38,336 nt of DNA from Okeania sp. SIO2B3 (GCF_010672525.1 NZ_JAAHGH010000055.1:1-38336); one strand, 5' to 3'; counted from the first letter of the stretch, positions 27,113 through 36,995 are shown. Numbers and translations are program-made. The notes: generated from the letters alone by a model not told the origin.

Positions 27113-27295
27113 TATTTTTGTTAGCAATAATACCCAAAAACTACTGTCTATTGAGTAGAAAACTTATGATATGGCAATGTGCGCTGGCTTATCTACAAAT
27201 CACAAGAACTGTCCAATAGCTAAAAGTCTTATACTATCTGGTTTTTTATTCTTCCTGTTGCCTGTTGCCAGATGAGCTGTTGCCTGCGCACAGCG

Positions 27296-28159
27296 CTATA
27301 AAAGTTGCTGAATCATACGTTCTGCCTGAGAAGCATAACCACCACCGAATAGATTAAAATGATTGAGAATATGATACAAATTATAAAGACTTTTACGTTG
27401 TTGATAACCATCATCTAAAGGCCAGGCTTGATTATAACCACGATAAAAAGCACTGGGAAAACTACCAAATAATTCAGTCATAGCAATATCAACTTCGCGA
27501 TCGCCCCAATAAGTGGCCGGGTCGAAAATTACTGGTTCCCCATCTACAGTCACTCCAGCATTTCCCCCCCATAAGTCACCGTGAACCAGAGAAGGTTGTG
27601 GTTGATGACCTGCCAATAACTCTGGGATAATTTTTAGTAGGCGATCGCTCTGACGAAAAGTGCCACCCCGACGTTTTGCTAACTTGAGCTGATAACCAAT
27701 GCGGTTTTCTGCCCAAAAATATGCCCAGTCTGCATTCCAAGTATTAATCTGAGGTGTGGAACCGATAGTATTGTTGATGTCCCAACCGAATTCACTTTTT
27801 CCTTCATAGTGATGTAAAGCTGCTAATTTACGTCCCATCTCTTCCCAAGATTTATCCTCACCGCGACCACCCAAGTCTAACCATTCCAAGACAATATAAG
27901 AATTATTTCCCTCTGTTCCATAGCATAAAGGTTTCGGAACACAAATAGTCTGGATTTTACACATTTGCTTTAACCCCAAAGCTTCTGCTTCAAACATTGC
28001 TATCTGGGAAGCTTGATTAAGTTTGACAAAATAGTTGCGACTGCCATTGGTGAGTTTATAACCACTGTTGATGCAACCTCCACCAACTGAATGATAGTCA
28101 GTGACTTCAAAATTTTCGGCCGTTACTTGAGTGATATGTTCGGCAATTTTTTTCCACAT
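27296..28159 (-). CDS. Fructosamine-kinase family protein
   Basis: 287 residues with the aminoglycoside/choline-kinase-like fold of the fructosamine kinase family, which phosphorylates sugar groups on glycated amines or proteins. Visible marks are the N-terminal VGGGCINSGYKLTNGSRNYF loop, the ATP lysine in FVKLN (Lys46), FEAEALGLKQM and the hinge YIVLEWLDL. The catalytic loop is LVHGDLWGGN (His193-Gly-Asp, Asn200) and the metal Asp lies in VIFDPATYWGDREVDIAM (Asp213). The C-terminal YNLYHILNHFNLFGGGY is also a family hallmark. It is a cytoplasmic single gene. Its likely job is repair of early glycation products; the substrate is inferred from the family. The start ATG at 28157-28159 is followed directly by the expected helix. 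Confidence 0.92.
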   Translation of the reverse strand: MWKKIAEHITQVTAENFEVTDYHSVGGGCINSGYKLTNGSRNYFVKLNQASQIAMFEAEALGLKQMCKIQTICVPKPLCYGTEGNNSYIVLEWLDLGGRGEDKSWEEMGRKLAALHHYEGKSEFGWDINNTIGSTPQINTWNADWAYFWAENRIGYQLKLAKRRGGTFRQSDRLLKIIPELLAGHQPQPSLVHGDLWGGNAGVTVDGEPVIFDPATYWGDREVDIAMTELFGSFPSAFYRGYNQAWPLDDGYQQRKSLYNLYHILNHFNLFGGGYASQAERMIQQLL

Positions 28160-28261
28160 ACATATACAGTCCTATACAGTCCTATATTTAATAATTTTTT
28201 TTTAAAAAGCAAAAAATTAGCTATAGTATAAGGTGAAGTCTTCACAGAAACTGAACTAGAA

Positions 28262-28330
28262 TTGACATCCTCCCCGGCCTAAAGGCGCGGGGACTCCTAC
28301 CGAGCCGTAACTCCTCGGCGGGTTGACGTC
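28262..28330 (-). mobile_element. Right end of the IS605-type tnpB element
   Basis: On the minus strand the sequence ends with GGAGTCCCCGCGCCTTTAGG, CCGGGGAGGATGTCAA. The hairpin CCCCGCGCCTTTAGGCCGGGG is typical of IS200/IS605/IS1341 right ends, and the same GGAGGATGTCAA terminus occurs at the second remnant (ending near 31325). In active elements this zone plus the tnpB 3' end encodes the guide RNA scaffold. Confidence 0.7.
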
Positions 28331-28344
28331 TCACAGGCTGCTGC

Positions 28345-28388
28345 ACCCACCCCTCTTGCTCCCCTCCCGGGAGGGGATGGGGGTGGGT
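28345..28388. repeat. Palindromic module inserted in the tnpB right end
   Basis: CACCCACCCCTCTTGCTCCC followed by CTCCCGGGAGGGG and ATGGGGGTGGGTTA forms a GC-rich palindrome. It sits between the tnpB stop and the element terminus. Related palindromes are at about 9041-9075 and 11185-11225. Its position would interrupt the guide-RNA scaffold. Confidence 0.6.
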
Positions 28389-29556
28389 TACACTTGCCTC
28401 CACGTCCGTTTCTTGTCTCCGTTAGCGTAGCTCCTCCGGAGGAGGCATGCCCAAGGAGCGACTAATATATTTATCGCTGCGTTTTCATCACGGTCGTGTT
28501 TTGCACTACAGTTTAGACACTCCCACTCTCGCACCTGAAGGTCTAATTTTCCACCTTTAAAGCCACAATTTGAGCAAATTTGAGAAGTAGGCTCCCAACG
28601 ATTAATTACTCTAAAATCACGACCATATTTTTCAGCAATTCCATCTAAAAAAGTCCGTATGGGTTCTCCATCCTAAATCAGAAATTGCTCTGGATAATTT
28701 GCGGTTTTTTACCATACCAGATACATTCAAATCCTCTAAAACAACTGTTTGGTTTTCACGAATTATTTTAGTAGATAATTTATGTAGAAAATCTGTCAAG
28801 CGTATCTTTCAGTTTGGCATGGAACTTAGCTATTCTAACCCGTGCTTTTTCATACCTTTTAGAGCCTTTGGTTTTATGAGATAATGACTTACTTAACTTT
28901 CTTAACTTCTTAATTCGTTTTTTGAGTGGTTTAAGAGCATCAACTTTTGTACCATCACTAAATGTAGCAAAGGTTGAAATGCCTAAATCTATACCTACTG
29001 AATTATCAGTTTTAGGTAAGATTTCTGGTTGTATTTCTGCTACAAAACTCAAGAAATATCTATGGGCTGAATCTTTGATTACTGTTACTGATGATGGAGC
29101 AGTAGGTAATTCTCTTGACCATACAATTTTCAGCTTTCCTATCTTAGCCAAATAAACTTTATGTTGACCAACTTCAAACCCTCCCTTTGTAAACCTAGCA
29201 GTTTGCTTTGACTTTCTACTTTTTTTAAATTTAGGAGGTTTAACGGGTCTACCTTTTCTCTGGCCTTGAGTTGATTTAAAAAAGTTTTGATAAGCCTGGT
29301 TTAAATCATTCAATGATTGCTGCAATGGTATGTTAGAAACCTCTGATAACCATTCTCTTTCTTCAGTTTTTTTAGCTTGAGTAATAAAAAGCTTTTGTAG
29401 CTCTGAATTAGTGGGCTTATTTTCTCCCGATTTATACTTCTGTTGGCAACAAGCTAGACTATCATTCCAAACCACACGGACACAACCAAATAGCTTTGCT
29501 AATCGGTATTTTTGTCCGAGTGTTGGATAGATACGATACTTAAATCTAGCTTTCAT
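28388..29556 (-). pseudogene. tnpB: Frameshifted tnpB of an IS605/IS1341-type element
   Basis: The first 258 codons (MKARFKYRIYPTLGQKYRLA onward) give the TnpB N-terminus and the first RuvC Asp in SVGIDLGISTF (Asp190). A one-base shift near 28793-28805 moves the frame to DFLHKLSTKIIRENQTVVLE then DLNVSG, with the second catalytic Glu. A second shift at an A6 run (28647-28652) leads to YGRDFRVINRWEPTSQICSN, the zinc ribbon CSNCG...CLNC and the last catalytic Asp in KHDRDENAAIN, ending at 28388. All catalytic residues survive, so the damage is recent, or one shift is a homopolymer sequencing error. No tnpA is present. TnpB is an RNA-guided nuclease. Confidence 0.85.
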
Positions 29557-29639
29557 AATCTAAGTTTTTAACTAACAGCATCATAACATATTTATCGAAT
29601 CATTTAGCAACTAAAAAGTCGCCCTAGAAGGGCGAGGCT

Positions 29640-29800
29640 TGAGACCAAATTTTACGGTCATTTCAGTTATTAGTTATCAGTTAACAGTACCTCTGGCTGT
29701 TTGCACAGCATGACCTAGGAAACCCAGAGGCTTGAAATAATGAAATTTATTCTTTTCATCCTCTTCAAAGGGGAGGCTTTGGACCTCATTTTTTGGTAAA
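29640..29800 (+). repeat. Family B interspersed repeat
   Basis: GACC...TTTTACGGTCA is followed by TTTCAGTTATTAGTTATCAG units, the diverged module TGTTTGCACAGCATGACCTA, CCCAGAGGCTTGAAAT, a T-rich spacer, CTTCAAAGGGGAGGC and TTTTTTGGTAA. A small hairpin CGCCCTAGAAGGGCG lies just before it (about 29621-29635), near the left end of the tnpB element. Confidence 0.68.
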
Positions 29801-29891
29801 GTTAGCTATTGAGCTTGCCTTACTTGAATTAATAAAGCAGGCTTTTCCTCAAAACCTGCTGTCTGGAATATTGGCTAATAATTTCGCCTAA

Positions 29892-30383
29892 CTATAACGT
29901 TTCAGTATGAATCAGCGCCTTCAGCAAACTCTCAACTTTTTCTTCCATCTCTACTAATATATTTAGAGATAGGGTAATATCATCTTCAACTCCCAACAAT
30001 TTAGCCGCTTTTGTGACAGCTTCTTTCTCTTGTTTTGCGTAATCTTGATCAGCCCGAGCCATTTTAATAGCATTATACAGCAATATTCTTGGTGTTGATA
30101 AGTCAGGAACATCTGATTTTATCTTGGGTAACAAGTCTTCTAACTTAGCATTCTTGTAGTCAAATTCTTTGTATTTTTCTATAGCTTCTTCAGGAGCGCC
30201 AATCATCCGTTGATGATTTATTAACCAATTCATCTCTGCTTCTGGCACATCCCCATCAGCTCCAGCAATAGCGAGCAACGCATACCCAAAATTAAGATAT
30301 GCTTCAAACGGAGCAGAAGAAACACCCTGAGTCCTTTTCAGGTATTCTGAGCCTCCGATCATTTGCTCTTCATTTGTCGTCAT
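29892..30383 (-). CDS. TerB-like helical protein
   Basis: 163 residues, helical and acidic. The core FGYALLAIAGADGDVPEAEM then NWLI (about 28-52) matches the TerB/DjlA-type repeat in which Asp/Glu residues follow a hydrophobic helix. A second similar acidic segment lies at AIKMARADQDYAKQEKEAVT (about 105-124), followed by KAAKLLGVEDD. TerB-like domains occur in tellurite/stress-response proteins and as generic metal- or protein-binding modules. No ter operon is present here, so a tellurite role should not be assumed. The N-terminal 11 codons, start and upstream leader are duplicated just upstream (30521-30693). The start ATG at 30381-30383 is preceded by GGAAACAAATT, a reasonable ribosome site. 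Confidence 0.75.
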   Translation of the reverse strand: MTTNEEQMIGGSEYLKRTQGVSSAPFEAYLNFGYALLAIAGADGDVPEAEMNWLINHQRMIGAPEEAIEKYKEFDYKNAKLEDLLPKIKSDVPDLSTPRILLYNAIKMARADQDYAKQEKEAVTKAAKLLGVEDDITLSLNILVEMEEKVESLLKALIHTETL

Positions 30384-30693
30384 AATTTGTTTCCTTTTCC
30401 TATTTGTTCAAGTTGAGTTTACTGTACCGACAATTTTTGAGCGTCACAGTCAGTATAGGAAAGCCATGACAGTTAGCTATTCAGCTTGCCTTACTTCTGG
30501 TAAGTATATAGGGCTATATCTGAACCTCCGATCATTTGCTCTTCATTTGTTGCCATAATTTGTTTCCTTTTCCTATTTGTTCAAGTTGAGTTTACTGTAC
30601 CGACAATTTTTGAGCGTCACAGTCAGTACAGGAAAGACATTGTCGTTAGCTATTGAGTTTGGCTGACTCCTGGTAATTATATAGCGCTATAGT
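30348..30693 (-). repeat. Tandem 173-bp duplication of the TerB-like gene's 5' end
   Basis: Unit 1 (30348-30520) holds the first codons, start and leader of the TerB-like gene. Unit 2 (30521-30693) repeats it in direct orientation with few changes; for example, TGAGCCTCCGATCATTTGCT becomes TGAACCTCCGATCATTTGCT. Two copies of the promoter and ribosome site are therefore lined up in front of the gene. Confidence 0.85.
30491..30556 (-). CDS. 21-codon upstream ORF created by the duplication
   Basis: The upstream copy of the duplicated start reads MATNEEQMIGGSDIALYTYQ then K and stops at 30491-30493. It shares its first 12 codons almost exactly with the TerB-like protein. It has the same ribosome site, so it is likely translated if the mRNA extends this far. 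It is probably a by-product, possibly with a leader effect on the downstream gene. Confidence 0.4.
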   Translation of the reverse strand: MATNEEQMIGGSDIALYTYQK

Positions 30694-30769
30694 AGAAAAT
30701 TATCTCCATAAATTATCAATTATTTTTCCCTGTTCCCTGTTCCCTCTTTTCTTCGAGATATCTAGTGTA

Positions 30770-31066
30770 GGGTTTGCTGAAAAAGTCTTTTTGTTGGGGT
30801 AGGAATCAGAATTTTCTAGGTCATGCTCCGCAAACAGGAGTCAGAATTTAGGAGAAATGGGAATTATAGAAGAAGTAGTAGAAAGAAAGAATTGTCCCTT
30901 GATTTTTCTTCTCTTATCTGCTCAAAATACTAACTTTTTGACCTTGAGCAAGCCTAAAACTTTACCATTTTTTCACTTCAAATACGCACGGAAGCTAAAT
31001 CTAGTAGGGCGAATGCCATTCGCCCCTACGTATGGCGTTTTCAAGGTTGATTTGCGTAAGCCCTGT
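30770..31066 (-). repeat. Family C interspersed repeat, diverged, reverse orientation
   Basis: On the minus strand: CAGGGCTTACGCAAATCAA, a CGAATGGCATTCG hairpin with GTAGGG/CCCTAC flanks, AAAGTTTTAGGCTTG, AAAAAGTTAGTATTTTGAGC, AGAAAAATCAAGGGACAATT, the TGTTTGCGGAGCATGACCTA module and closing AGCAAACCCTA. It is closest to the copy at 23151. Confidence 0.6.
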
Positions 31067-31124
31067 TGATCTCAACGTTGGTTGAAGACCCGCGCTCTCC
31101 CGAAGGGGAGCGTCGCATGGGAAA

Positions 31125-31330
31125 ACCAATCAATTTTGCGGTGTATGCCAATAGTGTGTTAGACTTAAAACTTGGCTGCTGGGCTAGCAGTGTCAGTCTG
31201 TGGAGCGACCGTAAGACCGAAAAGAGGCTTGACCTTGGAGGCTGGTGCATTGAAGCAGAAAGACCTAATCAGCGATGGTTAGGAATCCCGCGCTGTCACG
31301 CAAGTGCAGCGTCGGGAGGATGTCAACTCT
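31125..31330 (+). mobile_element. Remnant of a second tnpB 3' end with right terminus
   Basis: One frame reads LAAGLAVSVCGATVRPKRGL then TLEAGALKQKDLISDG and a stop. This is the C-terminal tail commonly seen in cyanobacterial TnpB proteins, whose DNA doubles as guide-RNA scaffold. It is followed by GGAATCCCGCGCTGTCACGC and GTCGGGAGGATGTCAAC, the same terminus as the element at 28262. Everything 5' of the tail is missing; a CGCTCTCCCGAAGGGGAGCG hairpin (about 31093-31112) precedes it. It abuts the 3' end of leuB. Confidence 0.6.
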
Positions 31331-31341
31331 TTACTTATTAC

Positions 31342-32418
<1,077 letters not shown>

Positions 32419-32502
32419 AATGTTCTATGTTTTAATTTTCTATGAGTGAGTTTTTGACAAATTATTTAAGACTACTATGTATAGCAATCCTATTTCAATT
32501 AC

Positions 32503-32640
32503 AGGTCATTTCAGTTATCAGTTATCAGTTATCAGTTATCAGTATCTCATGCCATAGGGAAGCTACGAAAATACTGAAGTTGATTTTTTTTCATCCCCTT
32601 AGAAGGCTATGCTTTATAAACATCTTTCTTAAATAAAACT
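32503..32640 (+). repeat. Family B interspersed repeat, with detached closing part
   Basis: AGTTATCAGTTATCAGTTAT units, a shortened module (CATGCCATAGGGAAGC), GAAGTTGA, a T-rich spacer and CCCCTTAGAAGGC. A closing part AAAAGGAGAGGCTATTGACC...TTTTTGGTCA lies further on at about 32795-32826, after about 150 bases with TCCCTATCTCCCCATCCCCC and GAGTTCCTGATCAGAGATAG. The element may therefore be split by a later insertion. Confidence 0.6.
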
Positions 32641-32894
32641 TGACAAAACAGAGAAGTTATGTAGCCATTCAATGAATATTTCGGGAGAATAAACGTATTT
32701 AATTAGAGGCTTTTCTCCTCCCACTTCCCTATCTCCCCATCCCCCATTTCCTATCAGAAAAGGGTTTGAGGAGTTCCTGATCAGAGATAGCTTAAAAGGA
32801 GAGGCTATTGACCTTACTTTTTGGTCAGCAATCTTCAATTTTTAGTTAGCAAAACTATAATATAAATTATCCAGTCAAATTAAGTTGATTAAAA

Positions 32895-33281
32895 ATGAAT
32901 AAATCGTTATTTTTTCTACATAAGTTAATCACAACTTTAGCTTTTTGTGTGATTTTAGTTGGCTTTGCTGCTCCTAAGAGTATAGCTGAATCAAAAACTG
33001 AACAAAGGCGTGCTGCTTGTGTGCTAATTGATTTTGATGGTAGAGTTAGGTCTACAGGACGTTGTAATGTCAATGTAGTTACAAGCAACTCTGGTGTAAA
33101 GTTTGATATTGAATGGGATGGTTCTATTAGTACTCAGTTCTCTCTAAATAAATTTCCTAGTGATGGAACTTATCGTATCAAGACTAATAATGGAAATGCT
33201 ACTATGAAAGTGGAAAAGCAAGGTACTGTATTTATCTTTAGAAGCGATAGTGGCTTTAGAGGTAGAATAATATTTCCATAA
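32895..33281 (+). CDS. Small exported protein, unknown
   Basis: 128 residues with a clear Sec signal: basic start, hydrophobic stretch KLITTLAFCVILVGFAA (about 10-26) and a plausible cleavage near SIAES (about 32). The mature part is about 95 residues, beta-rich and polar: ACVLIDFDGRVRSTGRCNVN, with two cysteines that could form a disulfide; FDIEWDGSISTQFSLNKFPS; and a final FIFRSDSGFRGRIIFP. I do not recognise a family. It is probably periplasmic or secreted. The ATG lies in an AT-rich leader directly after repeat debris. A family A repeat follows the stop by about 10 bases. Confidence 0.75.
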   Translation: MNKSLFFLHKLITTLAFCVILVGFAAPKSIAESKTEQRRAACVLIDFDGRVRSTGRCNVNVVTSNSGVKFDIEWDGSISTQFSLNKFPSDGTYRIKTNNGNATMKVEKQGTVFIFRSDSGFRGRIIFP

Positions 33282-33291
33282 AGCTATATTC

Positions 33292-33418
33292 AACAATTAA
33301 TAATTAATAATTAATAATTACCTCTTCTTTTCAAGGAGAGGATTGACGCGGAGCGTGAAATTTTTTTCTTGTTTCTCCTTTAAAGGAGAGGCTTTAAATC
33401 TTAACTATTCGGTAATTT
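33292..33418 (+). repeat. Family A interspersed repeat between two exported-protein genes
   Basis: AATTAATAATTAATAATTAA units, CCTCTTCTTTTCAAGGAGAGG, GATTGAC, a T-rich spacer, CTCCTTTAAAGGAGAGGC, TTTAAATC and CTATTCGGTAA. Full-length short form without the GC-rich insert. Confidence 0.8.
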
Positions 33419-33616
33419 AAGGAACAGGAATAAATATTTCAGAGTTTTTATGTATCCTTAAATTTTTGACAAATAATTTGGGATTGCTATGGGGAGAGTA
33501 CAAATAAAATTCATACAAGTAGATTAATTACTTGACTTGTTTAATTTATTCAGGCTAGAGCTTTTACTTATGTTATTATTTATTCAATGACTTGAGTGAG
33601 ATGACTTTAACTAAAA

Positions 33617-33994
33617 ATGAATATTAAGCAACTATCTTTAACCATAATTCCCCTAATTTTCTTCTCGATTTTAGGTGTAAAATTTATGCCTATTAATACA
33701 TCTCCTGCTTTGGCTAAATCACAAATAACAAATCAAGTTTTAGTTGAAAAAACTGATAAATTTTTATTAGCTGCTGTTGATAGTTGTGAAGTTTCAATGC
33801 CAAGTTCTTCTACAAATGAACGTCTTGTTCTGAATGTCCGAGAAGTACCTAATGGTAATATTGTTGGTACAGTGGATGATGGAGATACAGTAGAATTAGA
33901 AACTACAGGTGGTATTGAAGGTTTATTTTGGGTGAAGATTATTGAGCCAGTTACAGGATATGTTTGGACGGAATATCTGACAAATTGTAATTGA
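33617..33994 (+). CDS. Small exported SH3-like protein
   Basis: 125 residues. There is an N-terminal Sec signal (LSLTIIPLIFFSILGVKFM, about 6-24, cleavage near ALAKS at 32-36) and a C-terminal bacterial SH3-like domain (about 70-123). The domain reads LVLNVREVPNGNIVGTVDDG, DTVELE, FWVKIIEPVTGYVWTEYL. The LNVRxxPxGxxxGxxxxGxxV and WxxI/V...GYVxxxYL patterns are the usual SH3b marks. Such domains bind peptidoglycan or proteins in the envelope; the ligand is unknown. Two cysteines (about 57 and 124) could pair. It may be functionally linked with the exported protein at 32895, with a repeat between them. The start ATG follows ACTAAAA. Confidence 0.75.
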   Translation: MNIKQLSLTIIPLIFFSILGVKFMPINTSPALAKSQITNQVLVEKTDKFLLAAVDSCEVSMPSSSTNERLVLNVREVPNGNIVGTVDDGDTVELETTGGIEGLFWVKIIEPVTGYVWTEYLTNCN

Positions 33995-34100
33995 AGAAGG
34001 AAGAAGGCAGAAGGCAGAAGAAAAAATTCCTTATGGATAGTTTTCTACATACTACTTAGTGTCTACAAACCCCAAACAATTTTAAGCACCCCTGTTGACG

Positions 34101-34121
34101 GTGGGGTATTAAACTCCCCAC
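34101..34121. terminator. Small GC hairpin downstream of the SH3-like gene
   Basis: GTGGGG (34101-34106) pairs with CCCCAC (34116-34121) across an AT-rich loop, and the surrounding CCTGTTG/CAGG may extend it. It lies about 100 bases past the stop and is followed by AATTTTTTTG. It could be a terminator for the exported-protein gene. Confidence 0.4.
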
Positions 34122-34224
34122 AGGAAAGATAATTTTTTTGTGATAAATATATTAATAAATATCTGACTCAGCCAAGATGATTTCTTTTTTAGAGGTTGTC
34201 TGAGAAATTTCATTTGCTACATCC

Positions 34225-34310
34225 AAGCCCCCGCGCATCCCCCAATTTTGGGGGACTAGAGCAAGAAAATTGACTCTTGTTCCCCCCAAAGTTGGGGGGC
34301 TAGGGGGGCA
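34225..34310. repeat. Double palindrome with CCCCC/GGGGG arms
   Basis: CATCCCCCAATTTTGGGGGA is followed by a second hairpin TTCCCCCCAAAGTTGGGGGG. The outer arms AGCCCCC (left) and GGGGGGC (right) can also pair, giving a three-way fold. It is strongly GC-rich in AT-rich surroundings and is probably another small mobile palindrome. Confidence 0.65.
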
Positions 34311-34359
34311 AAATTCAGTATCAAAAAACTTTTCAGATATCCTCTTAGCTGAGTTATTT

Positions 34360-35002
34360 TTACTGTTGAAATTTTTCGATTAAGCAATTTCCAACTAACC
34401 TTTGATTCATGTTGCGACTACGTTGAAGTGCTTCCTCAAGTAAGGAAATTTTTAATCCTGGTAAAACAAGAGATTCTCTAATTTGTTTACTACCTCCATC
34501 CACCACAGCAAATGCAATAATTTTCACATTTTGTACATCAACTATCCAATATTCTCCCACTCCGATATTTTCAGATAAAATACGTTTTTCTCCTTGATCG
34601 TCAGAAAGCGAACTATTAGCAACTTCTATTACTAAGTCTGGTGGTGGATATTTTTATAAATCAATAATAGAAGTTTCAGGAGGAACAAAATCGGCATTTT
34701 TTCCTAAATAATTAAGAGGCATCTGGTTGAGCATCTTTCAATCCTACTTTTCTATAAGTGGAATTATCTATACCGTTAAAATCAATGCCTTTGAAAATTG
34801 AAAACAAATTTATTGTCAGCATGATTACTACGTGGTCTCTGCCGTGTTTATTACCAAGAGGACTCATTTCAATTCTATATTTTTGACTGTGATAGTAACA
34901 CTTGGCTTTTTCGCTATCTAGATTTTCAATTACTTGTAAATACTCTGACCACGTTGCAGTTATCCAAGTATCAGTTAAAATTTTTGTTTGTAAGTTACTC
35001 AT
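34360..35002 (-). pseudogene. Uma2-family nuclease-like gene, copy 1, broken
   Basis: It starts MSNLQTKILTDTWITATWSE (ATG at 35000-35002) and reads through KYRIEMSPLGNKHGRDHVVI and TYRKVGLKDAQPDAS, where one extra base creates a stop. In the corrected frame it continues YLGKNADFVPPETSIIDL, then meets TAA before KYPPPDLVIEVANSSLSDD. It ends GEYWIVDVQNVKIIAFAVVD to IEKFQQ. These are the marks of Uma2/DUF820 proteins, PD-(D/E)xK-fold proteins greatly expanded in cyanobacteria. One frameshift and one shared stop make it non-functional. Confidence 0.82.
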
Positions 35003-35064
35003 GGCTTATTTACTTCTTTACAAATATTTGTTTCGAGGAAGTTGAAATTGAATATGAATCATTT

Positions 35065-35706
35065 TTACTGTTGAAATTTTTCGATTAAGCGACTTCCAAC
35101 TAACCTTTGATTCATGTTGCGACTACGTTGAAGTGCTTCATCAAGTAAGGAAATTTTTAATCCTGGTAAAACAAGAGATTCTCTAATTTGTTTACTACCT
35201 CCATCCACCACAGCAAATGCAATAATTTTCACATTTTGTACATCAACTATTCAATATTCTCCCACTCCAATATTTTCAGATAAAATACGTTTTTCTCCTT
35301 GATCATCAGAAAGCGAACTATTAGCAACTTCTATTACTAAGTCTGGTGCTGGATATTTTTATAAGTCAATAATAGAAGTTTCAGGAGGAACAAAATCGGC
35401 ATTTTTTCCCAAATAATAAGAGGCATCTGGTTGAGTATCTTTCAATCCTGCTTTTCTATAAGTGGAATTATCTATACCGTTAAAATCAATGCCTTTTCAA
35501 ATTGAAAACAAATTTATTGTCAGCATGATTACTGCGTGGTCTCTGCCGTGTTTATTACCAAGAGGACTCATTTCAATTCTATATTTTTGACTGTGATAGT
35601 AACACTTGGCTTTTTCGCTATCTAGATTTTCAATTACTTGTAAATACTCTGACCACGTTGCAGTTATCCAAGTATCAGTTAAAATTTTTGTTTGTAAGTT
35701 ACTCAT
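35065..35706 (-). pseudogene. Uma2-family gene, copy 2, broken
   Basis: Same gene as copy 1 but with different damage: TTC to TGA after NLFSI (about 35495-35497), the shared TAA before the KYPAPDLVIEV part, and TGG to TGA in GEY-W-IVDV (about 35251). The frameshift of copy 1 is absent here (PDASYYLGKNADF is intact). Start ATG at 35704-35706. Confidence 0.82.
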
Positions 35707-35768
35707 GGCTTATTTACTTCTTTACAAATATTTGTTTCGAGGAAGTTGAAATTGAATATGAATCATTT

Positions 35769-36410
35769 TTACTGTTGAAATTTTTCGATTAAGCGACTTC
35801 CAACTAACCTTTGATTCATGTTGCGACTACGTTGAAGTGCTTCATCAAGTAAGGAAATTTTTAATCCTGGTAAAACAAGAGATTCTCTAATTTGTTTACT
35901 ACCTCCATCCACCACAGCAAATGCAATAATTTTCACATTTTGTACATCAACTATTCAATATTCTCCCACTCCAATATTTTCAGATAAAATACGTTTTTCT
36001 CCTTGATCATCAGAAAGCGAACTATTAGCAACTTCTATTACTAAGTCTGGTGCTGGATATTTTTATAAGTCAATAATAGAAGTTTCAGGAGGAACAAAAT
36101 CGGCATTTTTTCCCAAATAATAAGAGGCATCTGGTTGAGTATCTTTCAATCCTGCTTTTCTATAAGTGGAATTATCTATACCGTTAAAATCAATGCCTTT
36201 TCAAATTGAAAACAAATTTATTGTCAGCATGATTACTGCGTGGTCTCTGCCGTGTTTATTACCAAGAGGACTCATTTCAATTCTATATTTTTGACTGTGA
36301 TAGTAACACTTGGCTTTTTCGCTATCTAGATTTTCAATTACTTGTAAATACTCTGACCACGTTGCAGTTATCCAAGTATCAGTTAAAATTTTTGTTTGTA
36401 AATTACTCAT
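35769..36410 (-). pseudogene. Uma2-family gene, copy 3, broken
   Basis: It carries the same three stop codons as copy 2 at the same places, so copies 2 and 3 arose by duplication after the gene was already dead, or were homogenised. It differs mainly upstream of its start (ATTTATCTGCTTCTTTCAAC) and by one base just before the ATG at 36408-36410. Confidence 0.82.
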
Positions 36411-36544
36411 TATTTATCTGCTTCTTTCAACAAATTTATTTGTCAGCTGAGTTATCTTATTTTCTATTCCCTGTTTCCCGAATTACTACTCCCTACTCCC
36501 TACTACTTACTCATAATTTATAGACTTATTCCAATTATTTTTTG

Positions 36545-36995
36545 GTTATCTAGATTTTCAATTACTTGTAGATATTCTGACTAAGTTGCAGTTACCCAAG
36601 TATCAGTTAAGATTTTTGTTTGTAAATTACTCATTATTTATCTGCTTCTTTCAATAAATTTATTTGTAAGTTGAGTTATCTTTATAGAAATTCGGTATTG
36701 CATAAATACAGTATGATTTTAATAGTTTTGTGGAATGAGCATCTTGCCTGTTCCTTATATTTTCGTTCCTTAATTAGGACTTAAGCAAAGGCACTATATA
36801 TAGTAGATAAAAACTATAGCACTATGGCATATATAGCGTTTTTGTCGGAAAAGTGTGTAAGTCCTGTATATGTTTCAAATTGTTCCATTAAGCAAGTGCC
36901 ATCTAACCGTTAATTAATGTTTCGACTAAGTTCCAATGCTTAATTTAGTGGAGAAATTTTTAATTCTGGTAAAACTATAGCGTTTCTCAAGTTAA
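36545..36995 (-). pseudogene. Older, scattered Uma2 gene fragments
   Basis: 36545-36660 is similar to the first 30 codons and leader of the tandem units (ATTTTCAATTACTTGTAGAT, AAATTACTCATTATTTATCT). 36880-36995 resembles their 3' end (GTGCCATCTAACC, AATTTTTAATTCTGGTAAAA). Both are too diverged to translate. They show that the array once extended further. Confidence 0.6.

Larger units (their letters stand above)
34356..36420 (-). repeat. Three tandem ~704-bp units carrying a dead Uma2 gene
   Basis: The units start near 34356, 35061 and 35765 with offsets of 705 and 704 bases. Units 2 and 3 are almost identical over their full length, while unit 1 differs by scattered substitutions and one extra T. 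Each unit runs from the Uma2 stop to about 50 bases upstream of its start. Confidence 0.9.

Noticed and set aside
29892-30383. Tellurite-resistance gene
   Set aside because: Only a TerB-like fold pattern is seen; no other ter genes are nearby, so the resistance role is not supported.
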